Under the pieces are notes generated by a model. The model did not search any database, was not told the DNA's origin, and was given only the letters and a program-made list of their open reading frames with translations. Shown piece after piece: positions 45,903-57,626 of a stretch of 64,000 nucleotides of DNA. Every line of letters begins with the position of its first letter. The stretch's first letter is position 1. The position numbers and the translations under genes were made by a program. Source of the DNA: Eleusine coracana subsp. coracana (taxonomy: Eukaryota; Streptophyta; Magnoliopsida; Poales; Poaceae); NCBI GenBank assembly GCA_032690845.1, contig CM064417.1:39996432-40060431 (forward strand), written 5' to 3'.

Positions 45903-47345
45903 ATGATGACTCAACTCTATGGACCGCTGTTTTCGAGCGGCACTCCCCCCCCCCCCCCCCCCCGAAGCAGCGCTCTGGGAGACCCCCAACTGGCTGACGA
46001 TCAATCCACATCGCAAGTAACAAAAGAGAATACCCCCAAAGTGCAACCATCGCTTCAAGCAGAAGTGGTGGGTGGTCTAAAAGACCCAGTACAGCGTCCT
46101 GTCCAACCATCAAGCTCAAACCCTCCGGGAAGCAACACCTCAACCTCGATGGCAGCAGCACAAGAAATGGAACTGTTAGCCCAAAGAGCTAAGCACCTCG
46201 AGCAACTCAAGCAACAGTTGTTGCAAGAGCAAGAGCTAAGAAGCAAAGCGCTGTCAGAGAAAGAGAAAGCCTTATAAGAGAAACAGTACATAGCTCAGCT
46301 CAGACTCAAGAATCTGCAACTCGCAAAAGAAGTCAAAGAACTCCAGAGAACCGTTGGTAGATCAAGCGGCCAAGAATCAAACCCAACGCCTGAAGCTCAC
46401 CCATACCTCGAGCAAGAAGTACCACTCACGACAAGCCATCAGCCTATAGCCGCAGAAGTGCCGCCAATTCGAAGAGCAAGCACAACGGACATAATCGAGA
46501 AAGACTCACCTCTCTCTAAAGGGTTGCAAAGAGCTCCATACCCACCGTAGTTCAGAATGATACCGCTAGCCAAATTCAGGGGAAATTCTGACCCAAGGCA
46601 ATTCCTCATGAGCTACGAAGCAGCAATCATATCAGCAGGAGGAGACGAGGTAACCTTGCAAAGGCATTCATTTGCGCCCTCGAAGAGTCCACCCTCAATT
46701 GGTATTTCAACCTGCCCCCCAGGTCTCTATACAGCTGGAAAAACATCAGGGATAAGGTGGTTGCAAGCTTTTGAGGGTTCCGCACCATTATGGAACCATC
46801 GCATGAGCTGTTGAATATCGCCTAGCAAGAAAATGAGCAATTATATGAGTACTACAGAAGATTCCCCACGATTGGAGCCCAGGCCCTAAGCGTCACGGAT
46901 GAGGCGGCAATAAGTTCTGTACTCAGAGGCATGCGAGCATGCCAGATGTCTTCATACTGCGCACAGATACCACCGCACACCATGCAAATGATATGCACAA
47001 AGTTCAAAGAATACAGTAGATCGGATGTGGATTACATGAGACGCAAGCAAAGTCAAAGTAAAAGCCACAACTAGTCACATAGCGAAGGTGGCTATCAAGA
47101 AAGGCAGTACAAAAAAACTAAGCAATCCACAGAACCCTCGCCTTCGTTCATCGGTCACATCGAGGGAGAGAAAGAAGACACCATGGGCAGAGACAACCAG
47201 AGTAATGATTTCAGAGGAAGCGGCCAACGAGGGCGTGGTAGAGGCCGAGGCTCTCAAGTCCAGACTCGACCGGCCAGAAAGCCGTACTGTTTCTACTGCG
47301 GAGAGGACAAGGGGCATAAAACATCCACTTGCCTCAAAGCAAAAG
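45903..47345 (+). pseudogene. Element 3 gag
   Basis: It begins near ATG 45903 (MMTQLYG). A C run (45945-45963) lies in the N-terminal coding sequence and encodes a Pro tract. A coiled-coil stretch (KHLEQLKQQLLQEQELRSKA) runs into a TAA near 46275. Gag core: IPLAKFRGNSDPRQFLMSYE (about 46559), typical of Tat gag, then frameshifts. The zinc knuckle CFYCGEDKGHKTSTC (about 47288-47332) closes it. Confidence 0.82.
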
Positions 47346-47689
47346 AAATCTAAGAAAGGATCAAAGCAGAAAAGAAGGCTTCGTCCTTACCCAAAGCCAT
47401 CAATGATACATCGTCTAACCCATGGCCCCAGCAACCATATCCACAGCCCGCTCAGCCCAATTATCGTTACCTAAGCACCCACCATCATCAACTTTACGCA
47501 CCATCCCCATATTTTCATCCAACTCACCCCACACAACCGCCTAGCCAATACGTCCAGCCCAGACAACAAATCCAGCAACCATCACCCAGCCAAGACCAGC
47601 AAAGGCAAAAGCAAGAGCCTCAATACCTACCACGGCCTAAACCAGAGCCCACCCAAAACCAAGCCGCAACCTTCCCAGTACAAGGTTAT

Positions 47690-49960
47690 ATTGGAATGAT
47701 ATGCGGAGGGTCATCTTCAGACTTTAAAAACAAAAGAAGAAGAAGATATCACTTTCGAATGGTAAATAGCGTTTTCATAGAAGGACCTATTATCAAGTCA
47801 AAGTGGTCTCATATTCCTATCACATTCATCGAGTCAGATCTCAACCTCAAAGCTTTTCCACACGTTGATGCATTTGTAATCGAAGCCCACATCCACACCT
47901 GGATGGTTAGTAAATTTCTCGTAGACAATTGAAGCCAGGCAGACATACTGTTCATAAACACCTTCGAGCAAATGGGCCTCAGCAAAAGTTCCATGCAGCC
48001 ATCAAATATACCACTCATAGGCTTCGGCAGAAAAAGAATCACTCCCATGGGCACAATCTCCCTCCCAGTATCATTCGGCAACACCCAAAACCCTCGAACA
48101 GAATATGTAACATTCGATGTGGTGGATCTTTTCCACCCATTTAACGTCATATTTGGCCGGGGCATAATTAACACCTTCGAAGCCGTCATCCACAGTGCAT
48201 ATCTATGCATGAAGATTCCAACGGCCGGAGGGGTTATCACAGTCAAAGGACATCAGCAGATGGCAAGAGACATAGAAAAAGGTTATGCACCGGGGGAAAG
48301 AAACTGCAACAACATACAGGTCTTCAGCCAAGAGCAGCTAGAGGATGAAGAGAGAGCCCAAAAAGCTCGTGAGCAGCATAAAGCGAACGCAAGAGAAGAG
48401 ACATGATGTCTCGATAGAGAAAAGGTTGCAGTTCAGCCAAACAAAGAAACCAAAAAAGTACTCCTTGATGAGCAAGTCTTTGGCCAATTCATCATAGTAG
48501 GTTCTAGTTTAGAACCGGAAGAAGAGAAAGAACTGATAGCATTTTTGAGTAAGAACAAGGATGTATTCGCCTGGTCTTCAGCAGACCTCGAAGGCGTGGA
48601 CAGAAGCATCATAGAACACAAGCTAGAGGTTGACATAAAGATCAGGCCAAAGAAATAGAGGCTTCGAAAGATGTCCGATGAAAAAATAGAAGCCATCAGA
48701 GCGGAAGTTCAACGGCTCCTCGATGCGTCTGTCATCCGCGAAGTCAAATACCCGTCTAGGCTAGCAAACTGTGTAATGATAAGAAAAAAGAATGGGCAGT
48801 GGACAATGTGTATAAACTTCACAGATCTCAACAAAGCTTGCCCCAAAGATGACTTCCCACTGCCTTGAATTGACAAAATCGTGGATGCAGTAGCTGGGAG
48901 TGAGCTGCTATCATTGCTTAATTGTTTCTCCGGCTATCATCAGATATGGCTAAGGAGGGAGGATGAGGAAAAAACAAGTTTCATCACACCCTTTGGTACT
49001 TATTGTTTCGTAAGAATGCCTGAGGGGTTGAAAAATGGCGGCCCCACATTTTGTCACATGACTCAAAAGCCTTCGAGTCACAGTTCGGAAAAAGTGTACA
49101 TGCTTATGTGGACGACATCATAGTAGCAAGCAAAGTAAAGGGCAGCCATATCTCAAACCTCGCAGAAACATTCACAAACCTTCGAGCAGCAAGGTTAAAA
49201 CTGAATCCAGAGAAGTGTGCTTTCGGCATCCGAAAAGAAAGAGTACTCGGTTGTCTAGTGTCAGCCAAGGGCATCGAAGCCAACCCGGATAAAATCAAAG
49301 CAATCATCCAAATGCAAGAGCCCAAGTGCCGCAAGGATGTGCAGAAACTCACAGGCAGAATGGCGGCACTAAACTGGTTCATATCCAGATCAGCCGAGCG
49401 AAGCTTGCCCTTCTTCCAAACACTCCGAGGGGCTCAACTCGTCGAATGGGGTCCAGAACAGCAAAAAGCCTTCGCAGAACTAAAAAATTACCTCGAGAAG
49501 CAATCAAAGCTAACGAACCCAAAGCCCGGGGCTGTGCTACTATGATATGTCGTTGTGTCCCATTCGGTAGTCAGTGCAGTCCTTGTACAGAAAAAGAAAA
49601 TAGTCAAAACAGTTAAAGGGGAACCGAAGGAACTCTTGGTGCAACTACCGGTATACTATTTCAGCGAGGCACTGTCTGCCTCTAAGAGGCTCTATTCTGA
49701 GATGGAAAAAATCGCATACGCGGTAGTCATGGCCTCCAGAAAGTTGCGGCATTATTTTGAGGCTCATCACATCAAAGTACTCACCAGCCAACCACTTAAT
49801 AAAATATTTGGCAACCAAGAAGCTTCGGGGAACAATCGGTAAACGGCCATGGAACTCTCAGAGCATGTAGTAGACTTCGAGAAACATAGTGCCATCAAGT
49901 CAAAGGTACTCGCTGACTTCATAGCAGATTGGACGGCTCCACAGCACATAAAAAATTAAA
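47690..49960 (+). pseudogene. Element 3 protease, reverse transcriptase and RNase H
   Basis: The protease active-site region reads LVDN, stop, SQADILF, where TGA at 47930-47932 replaces the conserved Gly. RT has SGYHQIW (here as CFSGYHQIW), ITPFGTYCFVRMPEGL and YVDD at 49105-49116, with stops near 48656 and 48866 and a frameshift near 49070. RNase H follows (VVSHSVVSAVLVQ, ALSASKRLYSEMEK, about 49545-49800), then LADFIADWT, a common end of this domain in Tat elements. Confidence 0.88.
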
Positions 49961-49974
49961 CATGGTCTAAAACA

Positions 49975-50480
49975 GAGTGGACAGTGCATTGCGACAGAGC
50001 CTGGGGACTGGCCGGGGCGGGTATAGCAGCAATAGTAACTTCGCTCACGGGTGTGAAAATGAAATACGCAGCAAGGCTCAAATTTAGCAAAGAAACAGAC
50101 AAGTGCACCAATACATAGCAGAGTATGAGGCAGTACTGCTGGGGCTCAAGAAACTGAGGGCACTCAGAGTCCAGAGGTGCAAAGTTAGAATGGATTCCAA
50201 GATTATTGCCAACCAATACGACAAAGAATTCACAATCAGGGATCCACTGCTTGAGAAATACCACAGCACCATCCGAAGCATGGAAAAGTATTTCAAAGGC
50301 TTCGATATATAGTACATCGAGAGAAAGTTTAACACGAAGGCAGACGAGCTCGCCAAGTTGGCAGCAAGACAAGAAGCAATACCACAAGATGTGTTTTTTC
50401 AAATAATCATAGAACCTTCGATCAAAGCAGTCCTCCAGGACCCCAAGCAAATACACGCAGTAACGAGCGAAGACTAGAGA
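49975..50480 (+). pseudogene. Element 3 second RNase H (archaeal type)
   Basis: After RNase H a second, different RNase H-like domain is readable: DRAWGLAGAGIAAI (relatives have DGA), AEYEAVLLGLKKLRAL, RMDSKIIANQ and KADELAKLA. An additional archaeal-type RNase H between RNase H and integrase is a Tat hallmark. It is broken by a frameshift near 50110 and a stop near 50312. Confidence 0.85.
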
Positions 50481-50519
50481 ACCCAAATCATTACGTACCT
50501 CACGGGTTTTTATGAGCCA

Positions 50520-51700
50520 GACACCTAGTCAGAGGCCAAAAGAATGCAGCAAAAGACCAGGAACTATAGCATTATCGAGGGTCAGCTTTACAAATCAGGA
50601 ATTTTCGCCCCACTACTTAAGTGTGTAAGAAGAACGGAGGGCACCCAGCTACTCAGTGAGATACAAGAGGGAATCTACGGAGCACATATTGGACCTCGGC
50701 CGCTAGCTGCAAAGGCAGATAGACAAGGTTTCTTCTGGCCATCTATGGTCAAGGATGCCGCAGAAGTAGTAACCAGATGCAATGCCTGCCAAAAAATCTC
50801 AAATAAGCAGTCAGCACCCTCGCAGCCAACGCAACTCATAGCCCCATCATGGCCACTCCAACGCTGGGGAATCGACATCGTCGGACCCCTGCCCATAGCC
50901 CCAGGGAATTACAGGTGGGCAGTTGTAGCGCTAGAATATTTCACCAAGTAGATCCAAGCAAGACCAATCACAAACATCTCGGTAGCAACAACCAGAAAGT
51001 TCTTCTGGCAAAACATCGTCTGTCGCTTCGGAGTGCCAAGGGACATAACAGTTGACAACGGAAAACAATTTGAGAACGATATGTTCAAAGAATTCTATCA
51101 TTCCATTGGAACCAAAGTCGACTTCGCATCAGTATATCACCCCCAGTCGAACGGAGCCGTCGAAAGAGCAAACAGTCTTATATTCAATGCAATCAAAAAG
51201 ATACTCCTCGATGATAAGAAAGGAAAGTGGGCAGAAGAACTGCCAAGGGTCATATGGTCGCACAATACGATCGAAACCAGGGCAACCAAATACTTGCCCT
51301 TCAGGTTACTTTACGGGGAAGAAGCAGTCACGCCCGAGGAGATTTTGCATCAATGCCCCAGAAGCTTCAATGCAAAATCAACATAGCCTGCAGAGGCGGA
51401 ATCAAAGGATCTCATGGAAGTCGGCAGACTGGATGCAGCTGTCAACCTTGAAAAGTATCAATCAGAAACCCGCCAGTGGAGGGATGAAAAAGTCGCACCC
51501 CAAGCTTACGCAGTAGGAGACCTAGTTCTACTCCAAAGTCCGAAAATAGAAAACAAAGGCAAGTTAGAACCCAAATGGGAGGATCCATACATTGTGGCAA
51601 AACCAAACAGGCCCGGAGCGTATAGGCTCTAGACTTCGCAAGGAGAAGAGTTGCCGCATTCTTAGAACACGGACAACCTTCGAAGGTTTTACGTATAGAA
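50520..51700 (+). pseudogene. Element 3 integrase
   Basis: Zinc region with GIYGAHIG and CNACQKIS; catalytic core GIDIVGP (about 50872), VDNGKQF (about 51052) and GAVERANS (about 51158), giving the D,D,E triad. A W codon after YFTK is now TAG (50949-50951). The C-terminal part continues at 51414-51632 (LEPKWEDPYIVAKPNRPGAY) and ends near 51698. Confidence 0.88.
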
Positions 51701-52060
51701 AAAGCATCACCTGAAGCATGTAAATTGCCAAGCGTAGCACGAAACCATAAGTGCTACCTTGAGCTTAGTTGGTAGATTTTCTTCTCAAGTTTTCCTTTCA
51801 GGCAATTGTGTAAAGGATCGTACTCTTTTCCTCATAAGGGGACCCTTTGCAGGGGTGAGATTTTTAACGAGGCGGATCCTATGTAAACCCCAGCTAAATC
51901 TATAAAGCTGCCTTCCCCAAAGCGGAAATCCTCGCTCAGCAGAGCACGTCGAAAGAACTCCCACCATACAGATTGAAACATTCGACAAAGAGCAAAAAGC
52001 TCTCAAGCCATAGCTGCCGCACTAGCTAAGCCCGAAGAGCTAAAAGTCATGCAGTCAGCT
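51701..52060 (+). other. Spacer between pol and tandem array (element 3)
   Basis: No gene was seen. It contains phrases such as 'agcgaaaaatgctaaggggc' near its end that lead into the array. Confidence 0.6.
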
Positions 52061-53405
52061 AACTTAGCGAAAAATGCTAAGGGGCTCGTTGCAGCCCAAA
52101 CCCATCGAAGGGTTCGCCCAAAAACACCTCGCCTCTAGCACTTCGAGGGGGAGGGTGGCGTTTTTCAAAAAACTTAGCGAAAAATGCTAAGGGGCTCGTT
52201 GCAGCCCAAACCCGTCTAAGGGTTCGCCCAAAAACACCTCGCCCCTAGCACTTCGAGGGGGAAGGTGGTGTTTTTCAAAAAAAAACTTAGCAAAAAATGC
52301 TATGGGTCTCGTTGCAGCCCAAACCCGTCAAAGGGTTCGCCCAAAAACACCTCGCTTCTAGCACTTCGAGGGGGAGGGTGGTGTTTTTCAAAAAACTTAG
52401 CAAAAAATGCTAAGGGGCTCGTTGCAGCCCAAACCCGTCGAAGAGTTCATCCAAAAACACCTCGCCCCTAGCACTTCGAGGGGGAGGGCGGCGTTTTTCA
52501 AAAAACTTAGCGAAAAATGCTAAGTGGCTCGTTGCAGCCCAAACCCATCGAAGGGTTCGCCCAAAAACACCTCACCCCTAGCACTTCAAGGGGGAGGGCG
52601 GCGTTTTTCAAAAAACTTAGCAAAAAATGCTAAGGGGCTCGTTGTAGCCTAAACCCGTCTAAGGGTTCGCCCAAAAACACCTCACCCGTAGCACTTCGAG
52701 GGGGAGGGTGGAGTTTTTCAAAAACACTTAGCAAAAAATGCTAAGGGGCTCGATGCAGCCCAAACCCGTCGAAGGGTTCGCCCAAAAACACCTCGTTCCT
52801 AGCACTTCGAGGGGGAGGGCGGCGTTTTTCAAAAAACTTAGCGAAAAATACTAAGGGGCTCGTTACAGCCCAAACCCGTCGAAGGGTCCGCTCAAAAACA
52901 CCTCGCCCCTAGCACTTCGAGGGGGAGGGCGGCGTTTTTCAAAAAGCTTAGCGAAAAATGTTAAGGGGCTCGTTGCTGCCCAAACCCGTCGAAGGGTTCG
53001 CCCAAAAACACCTCACCCCTAGCACTTCGAGGGGGAGGGTGGCGTTTTTCAAAAAACTTCGCAAAAAATGCTAAGGAGCACGTTGCAGCCCAAACCCGTC
53101 AAAGGGTTCGTCCAAAAACACCTCACCCCTAGCACTTCGAGGAGGAGGGTGGTGTTTTTCAAAAAACTTAGCAAAAAATGCTAAGGGGCTCGTTGCAGCC
53201 CAAACCTGTTGAAGGGTTTGCCCAAAAACACCTCGCCCCTAGCACTTCGAGGGGGAGGGTGGCATTTTTCAAAAAACTTAGCAAAAAATGCTAAGGGGCT
53301 CGTTGCAGCCCAAACCCGTCGAAGGGTTAACCCAATAACACCTCGCCCCTAGCACTTCGAGGGGGAGGGTGGCGTTTTTCAAAAATTTAACGTAAATACT
53401 AAGCG
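52061..53405. repeat. Tandem array, twelve 110-bp units
   Basis: Unit starts (acttagc...) fall at about 52061, 52171, 52284, 52394, 52504, 52614, 52725, 52835, 52945, 53055, 53165 and 53275, then a degenerate partial unit. Each carries the inverted repeat CTTAGC...GCTAAG around a short A-rich loop, a GTCGAAGGGTTCG stretch and CACTTCGAGGGGGAGGG. Such arrays in the 3' region of Tat-lineage elements are known and can seed satellites. Units differ by only a few bases each. Confidence 0.95.
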
Positions 53406-53469
53406 GCTCGTAGCAACTCAAACCTGACAAAACATACTTTATTGCAATCGGAACTAACAAATGCTTACA

Positions 53470-54207
53470 TCAGAAACCATAATCAATGGGTTCTTCTTTT
53501 ACAACAACCCCAGAGGCTAACAACTGAGGAAGCAAAATGTACCATTCGTCGGTAGTGTAACCAGGCGGAGGTGGGCAAGGATTAGGCCTCGAGCCCCCGG
53601 CACCAATGACACCCGAATCTTGGACATTTTCACTAGTTAGAACTGGCACTTGTGAAAAAGATTTAGCAATCTTTATTGGCGATTTCAACACAAAGCTAAT
53701 AGATCGCTTCGCCACAGCAAGCCGTGGACGGGGTGGCCACGGAATTGAGGCGTTGGAACCATCGGTGCCCAGGGGTTTCTCGCTTCGCTTCAAAAGCGGA
53801 GACCTGGGTGTTCGCTTCCTACGCAGTCTGTCTACGTTAGTGTCACGTGGGACTCCCCCACCACAGGACCTAGCCTTACCCCGACGACGAAGCGCAGACG
53901 ACGCACTAGATGAAGCGCCGCGACTAAATAAGTGGGAATAATTCCCCACACAAACCACACTGGCGTCCAAAGTCACCAAGAGTGCCCTAGGTGAAGCAGC
54001 ACGCGCGCGATCCTTGAGTTTTCTAGCTTCCGCCGCAACATCTAACCCTTCGAAGCCGCTCAAACTGGCCTCAGAACTACTCGAAGTAGGCGTTGGTACA
54101 AAAACATCATCCATTAAAGACTGGGATCTCTCGCTCATCAGGCCCAACATGCGCAACACGGAAGATCCACTAGAAGTGTCCTCTTCAGAATCCCGCACAG
54201 GCGACAT
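53470..54207 (-). CDS. Antisense ORF, 245 codons, C-terminal or separate product
   Basis: Open from ATG 54207 (MSPVRDSEEDTSS) to a stop at 53470. It is basic and Ser-rich in the middle (FSRGASSSASSALRRRGKAR) and ends TDEWYILLPQLL...DYGF. An acceptor-like CACCCTACGCAG/GTGTCC lies 14 bases upstream of the ATG (cut near 54221), so it could be a last exon of the antisense gene at 54526-57413. No domain is recognised. The frame is open further upstream (to 54462), but that part looks non-coding. Confidence 0.5.
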   Translation of the reverse strand: MSPVRDSEEDTSSGSSVLRMLGLMSERSQSLMDDVFVPTPTSSSSEASLSGFEGLDVAAEARKLKDRARAASPRALLVTLDASVVCVGNYSHLFSRGASSSASSALRRRGKARSCGGGVPRDTNVDRLRRKRTPRSPLLKRSEKPLGTDGSNASIPWPPRPRLAVAKRSISFVLKSPIKIAKSFSQVPVLTSENVQDSGVIGAGGSRPNPCPPPPGYTTDEWYILLPQLLASGVVVKEEPIDYGF

Positions 54208-54525
54208 GAAGGACACCTGCGTAGGGTGAAGCAGGCATGTCAAAATCATAATTACAAAATCTCCCTCAAGACCTTGCAAAAAGTATACTACATCAATATA
54301 GCAACTACAAGTGATCCTAAACCTCGCTCGGTGCAGCCTTCGATCCACCTTCCGAAGTACCCGCCTTCTCAGCATCATTCCTCGAAGTGTCTCAGCCCCC
54401 CGAAGGATCTTCAGCTTGGCCTCCACCGATCCTTGAAGAATCACGCATCTGCACAGGCACAATCAACTTCAACTTCGAACATCGTGCGACTAAATGAAAA
54501 TATAATACAGGAACAGAAGTATAAC

Positions 54526-57413
54526 CTAAGCCAACTTCTCAATCGTAGCCTGTCGAGCAGCTTCTCGGCCGTGATCGCGCCAAAACTTCATAGCAACGCG
54601 CTTAGCTGTGGCAATGACCTCCGGTGACAAACCGTCTTGAGCGTCCTCCCTAATCGGAAAATTGTGCCTTCCCAGAGCATGGAAGTGGTCACAGCCTTCG
54701 CGTTCCAACAACCCGAAAGTGGCCTTCGTAATATGAAGCGAGCCAAAATTGCTGCGCTTGTCCATCACCCTCGGGAGAGCTTCGAACTTAGACTTAAGCC
54801 AACCAAAGAAAACAGCCTCGGTGATAGCAGCCCCATCGGCCAATGACATCGGCTCAGCACCAACATAACCCAAGGCCTCGCAATATTGATGGTCTACAGA
54901 TACAGCTTGGACAGCGAAGCCAAAATTACGAGTCGATTGGTCATGCTTTAAGGTTGTGCTCTTATTTTCCAGAGCTGCAATCTTAGCCTCAGAAGCTTTC
55001 AAGCGACTTAAGCCGGTCTTTAGTTAAGCAACCTCCGCTCGCGAAGCATCAAGCTCCTTTTGCACTCGTGCAGCTTCAAGCGCAGCTTTATCCTTCATAG
55101 ATCGAAGGCTGTTAAGCTTCTCCTTCAACAACATATTCTCTATTGCAAGCGAATTTCTCTCTCTCTCCAACGAGGTTAGCTCTGTGCAAGTTTTCTCAGA
55201 AGAAATCCGCGCGAGGGTGTGAGCCTGAAACAAAAGAATAGTCAAAACAACCCTGTCAGAAACCTCAACAAAAACAGTAGAACATTTTTTTTCTTATGCA
55301 CCATCAAAACCAAGCGTACTTACATGTCTCAAAATGTGGCAAAGATTATGCCACAAGTCCCCAGCTTCGAATAATTTAGCCCCTTCGGCTATAAAAGCAT
55401 CCGGGACTGAGCACAGCTCAGCCCAAGCCTTGGGATCAGCAAAACCCCCATATCCCTCGGGCAGGCCCAAGTTTTTATTCGCAGACCCCCTAGAGGTTCC
55501 AGTCCCAATCAAAAATTGGCTTGGACTCGAAGGTCCAGGGCGGGAAGAGAATTTTCCTTTAAGTCCAGCGAGGGTGTCTGCAGCCTCCGCATCCATAGTG
55601 CGACTCTTCATGGGAATAATGGAGGGGCTTGAAGCTGGTAAATCAGCAGCACCGCCTGCAGCAGGGGGAAAAACCACCATCATGTCATCCTCCTCGTCAT
55701 CATCACCGTCAAAAACGTCCGCCATCGCACGGCGCGCATCAAAGTCCCAACAGCGCGAAGGCTAGGGGCAGAGGAGCTTGAAGAGTCCTAACGTGTTTCT
55801 TTTGTGAGCGCGCGCTTCGGGGGGACCTTCAAAGTTTTCTCCTCCCTCTTTCTTTTCCCAATCTACGATGAGGGCTTCATCAGACACTTCTCCTTCTTGG
55901 CCTTTTTAGCACCCGTAACTTTACCAACATCCAAACCAACATTACCAGGGGGCCGATTCCGCCTCATGCGAGGTCCTGGCGCAATACGAGCCGGATACGT
56001 AACACCGGCCAAGGTCAACACTCTGTTGAGCCGGCCACTATGAGAAGTCCGCTCGCAGGTGTGTTTGTGCTCCTCATGCATGTAGGGCCCTACTACAGCC
56101 TCGCTAGCGCGCTGCAAGAAGACCACAAACTCCTCGTCGCCAAGACCCCGTTTATCCACGGGTACCTCCAGGAAGGGTATAGTAATGTCAGGCCTCAAGG
56201 GGATTTTCTTCTATATAAACATAGGAATCAAGCACCCCTTCCGTAGTGGTCACTTATTCGCGGCCACGAATTCTTCAACAAGGTCCCGGCCGCTTGAATT
56301 GAATGTAGCGATATGGAAAGCAGCATTGTTCTTGCAGCCCTTGGGCACCTTGCCCTCCATGGATCGAGGCTCGTAGGGAGTCAGCTTCAAAGCTAATGGA
56401 AAAATCGTTGTCTCTCCCCCATCCGCATGAATAATCTCCGCAGCAACCTTCACATACAGCCAGCTTTCATGCCACTTGTCGCCCCAGCGGTTTCGGCAGC
56501 ACTTGACAAACTGGTTGTCGCGCTTGAAGCGGGGCACGAAGGTTACGCAACTGAAGTCAGCCTCGTGCACCACACCATCAATCTTAATGGTGTTCGGTTG
56601 GTAATGAGCGCAGTAATACTTGCAAAATACTTCAATATCAGGCTGGCCCTGATAACTCAGTACACCCTAGGCAAACTTGCTCAGCATGGCCATCCCGCTG
56701 GGACTGATATGATGCAGTTGCACATTGAACCTATCCAACACATCTTTCACGAACGATGAGCAAGGAAAGCGAAGGCCAGCAGTAAAGTGGTCTTCAAAAA
56801 CCACAGCCTCATCTTGAGCAAGGCAAGGGGTAACCTCTTGACCAGCCAGCCGGGCTCCTACGTAGGGAAAACACCCCAACTCGGCAAGTTTGTGCAACTT
56901 GGGAGCATCGAGGCGAGATTGCTCAAAGATGGAGGTTCGAGGTCTGGATCCCTCGTGTTCTTTTCCTTTCCCCTTTCGGCCCCTCGGCTGGCCAAAATCA
57001 CCTGCAGGCAGCAGATCACTGACATCAGCATCCACATCTTCTAAGTCCTCATCCACTGGACCAGAACTCCGAACCCTGCGGCTTGAACCTTACCCTTGGG
57101 CGTCGGTCGCGACCCTCCCAACACCTCGGGGAGCAAAATCCTTGTCACCACCCTCTTCCTCGTCATCCTCTTCCTCATCCTCCTCCTCCTCATCTCCATC
57201 GTCTTCGTCTTCATCATCTTCAACCTCTTTCAGAGGGTCCCGACCATGATCACAACCCAAACATTCGGGAGCAACAATGAGGTTATCCTCCAGGCTCCTG
57301 GCAAAATCCGCCTCGGAGTCACCCTCACTTGTAGCAGCATCAACAGTCGTTGAAGGCGGGTTTTCTTCAACAGCGGTCTCATCAGCGCGCACTGTCATCA
57401 CCACTCGAGCCAT
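54526..57413 (-). pseudogene. Antisense gene in element 3: gypsy-associated (PF04195-like) protein
   Basis: ATG at 57413 (MARVVMTVRADE), an acidic region with long Asp/Glu runs, then a domain with GLRFPCSSFVKDVLDRFNVQ, LHHISPSGMAML and CVTFVPRFK that I match to the 'putative gypsy type transposon' family (PF04195). A Lys/Arg-rich linker follows, then an acidic exon from 55725 (MADVFDGDDDEEDD) and a coiled coil with a conserved C-terminal block (FHALGRHNFPI) ending at 54526. A clean intron sits at 55225-55323, phase 0. Stops near 57090, 56664, 56247 and 55863, and a frame change between 55863 and 55725, make it a pseudogene. Maize Grande carries a comparable antisense gene. Confidence 0.7.
55225..55323 (-). 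other. Predicted intron of the antisense gene (GT-AG, 99 nt)
   Basis: The minus-strand donor is AGACAT/GTAAGTACG and the acceptor TTTGTTTCAG/GCTCAC. The exon frames on both sides join in phase 0 (upstream ends at the ILRH codons, downstream starts AHTLARI). The intron is T-rich and contains in-frame stops. Confidence 0.75.
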
Positions 57414-57424
57414 AACTTCATATC

Positions 57425-57518
57425 CTGCAATCAAACACAAAACGTGAGTTCAGTAGGAACACGAAAAACTAGTCCCAACTATCGCAAGGGACACTTCGAA
57501 GTAAGGATTCATGCATAC
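57425..57518 (-). other. Predicted 5' UTR intron of the antisense gene (94 nt)
   Basis: The minus strand reads GCTAGCTTG/GTATGCATG and TTTGATTGCAG/GATATG, ending 11 bases before the ATG at 57413. It is less certain than the coding intron because there is no frame to test it. Confidence 0.45.
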
Positions 57519-57616
57519 CAAGCTAGCTCGAAGGTTGCTTCGAAGTAAAAGTCACCAAAGAACAGTACAAGCGCACGAAGCTTCGCAGACCTTTTACCCC
57601 ACCCTCTAACCCCCCG

Positions 57617-57626
57617 CTTATATAGT
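57617..57626 (-). promoter_or_regulatory. Antisense TATA box in element 3
   Basis: Minus-strand CTATATAAGC, about 205 bp upstream of the antisense ATG and about 100 bp upstream of the predicted 5' UTR intron. It gives the antisense gene its own promoter, separate from the LTR. Confidence 0.55.

Noticed and set aside
52061..53405. Possible CRISPR-like array
   Set aside because: The 110-bp units are joined head to tail with no variable spacers, in a plant retroelement; this is an ordinary tandem repeat.
57041..57280. Met/Lys/Arg-rich and Ser/His-rich ORFs opposite or overlapping the acidic region of the antisense gene
   Set aside because: Other frames of a GAA/GAT-rich low-complexity stretch.
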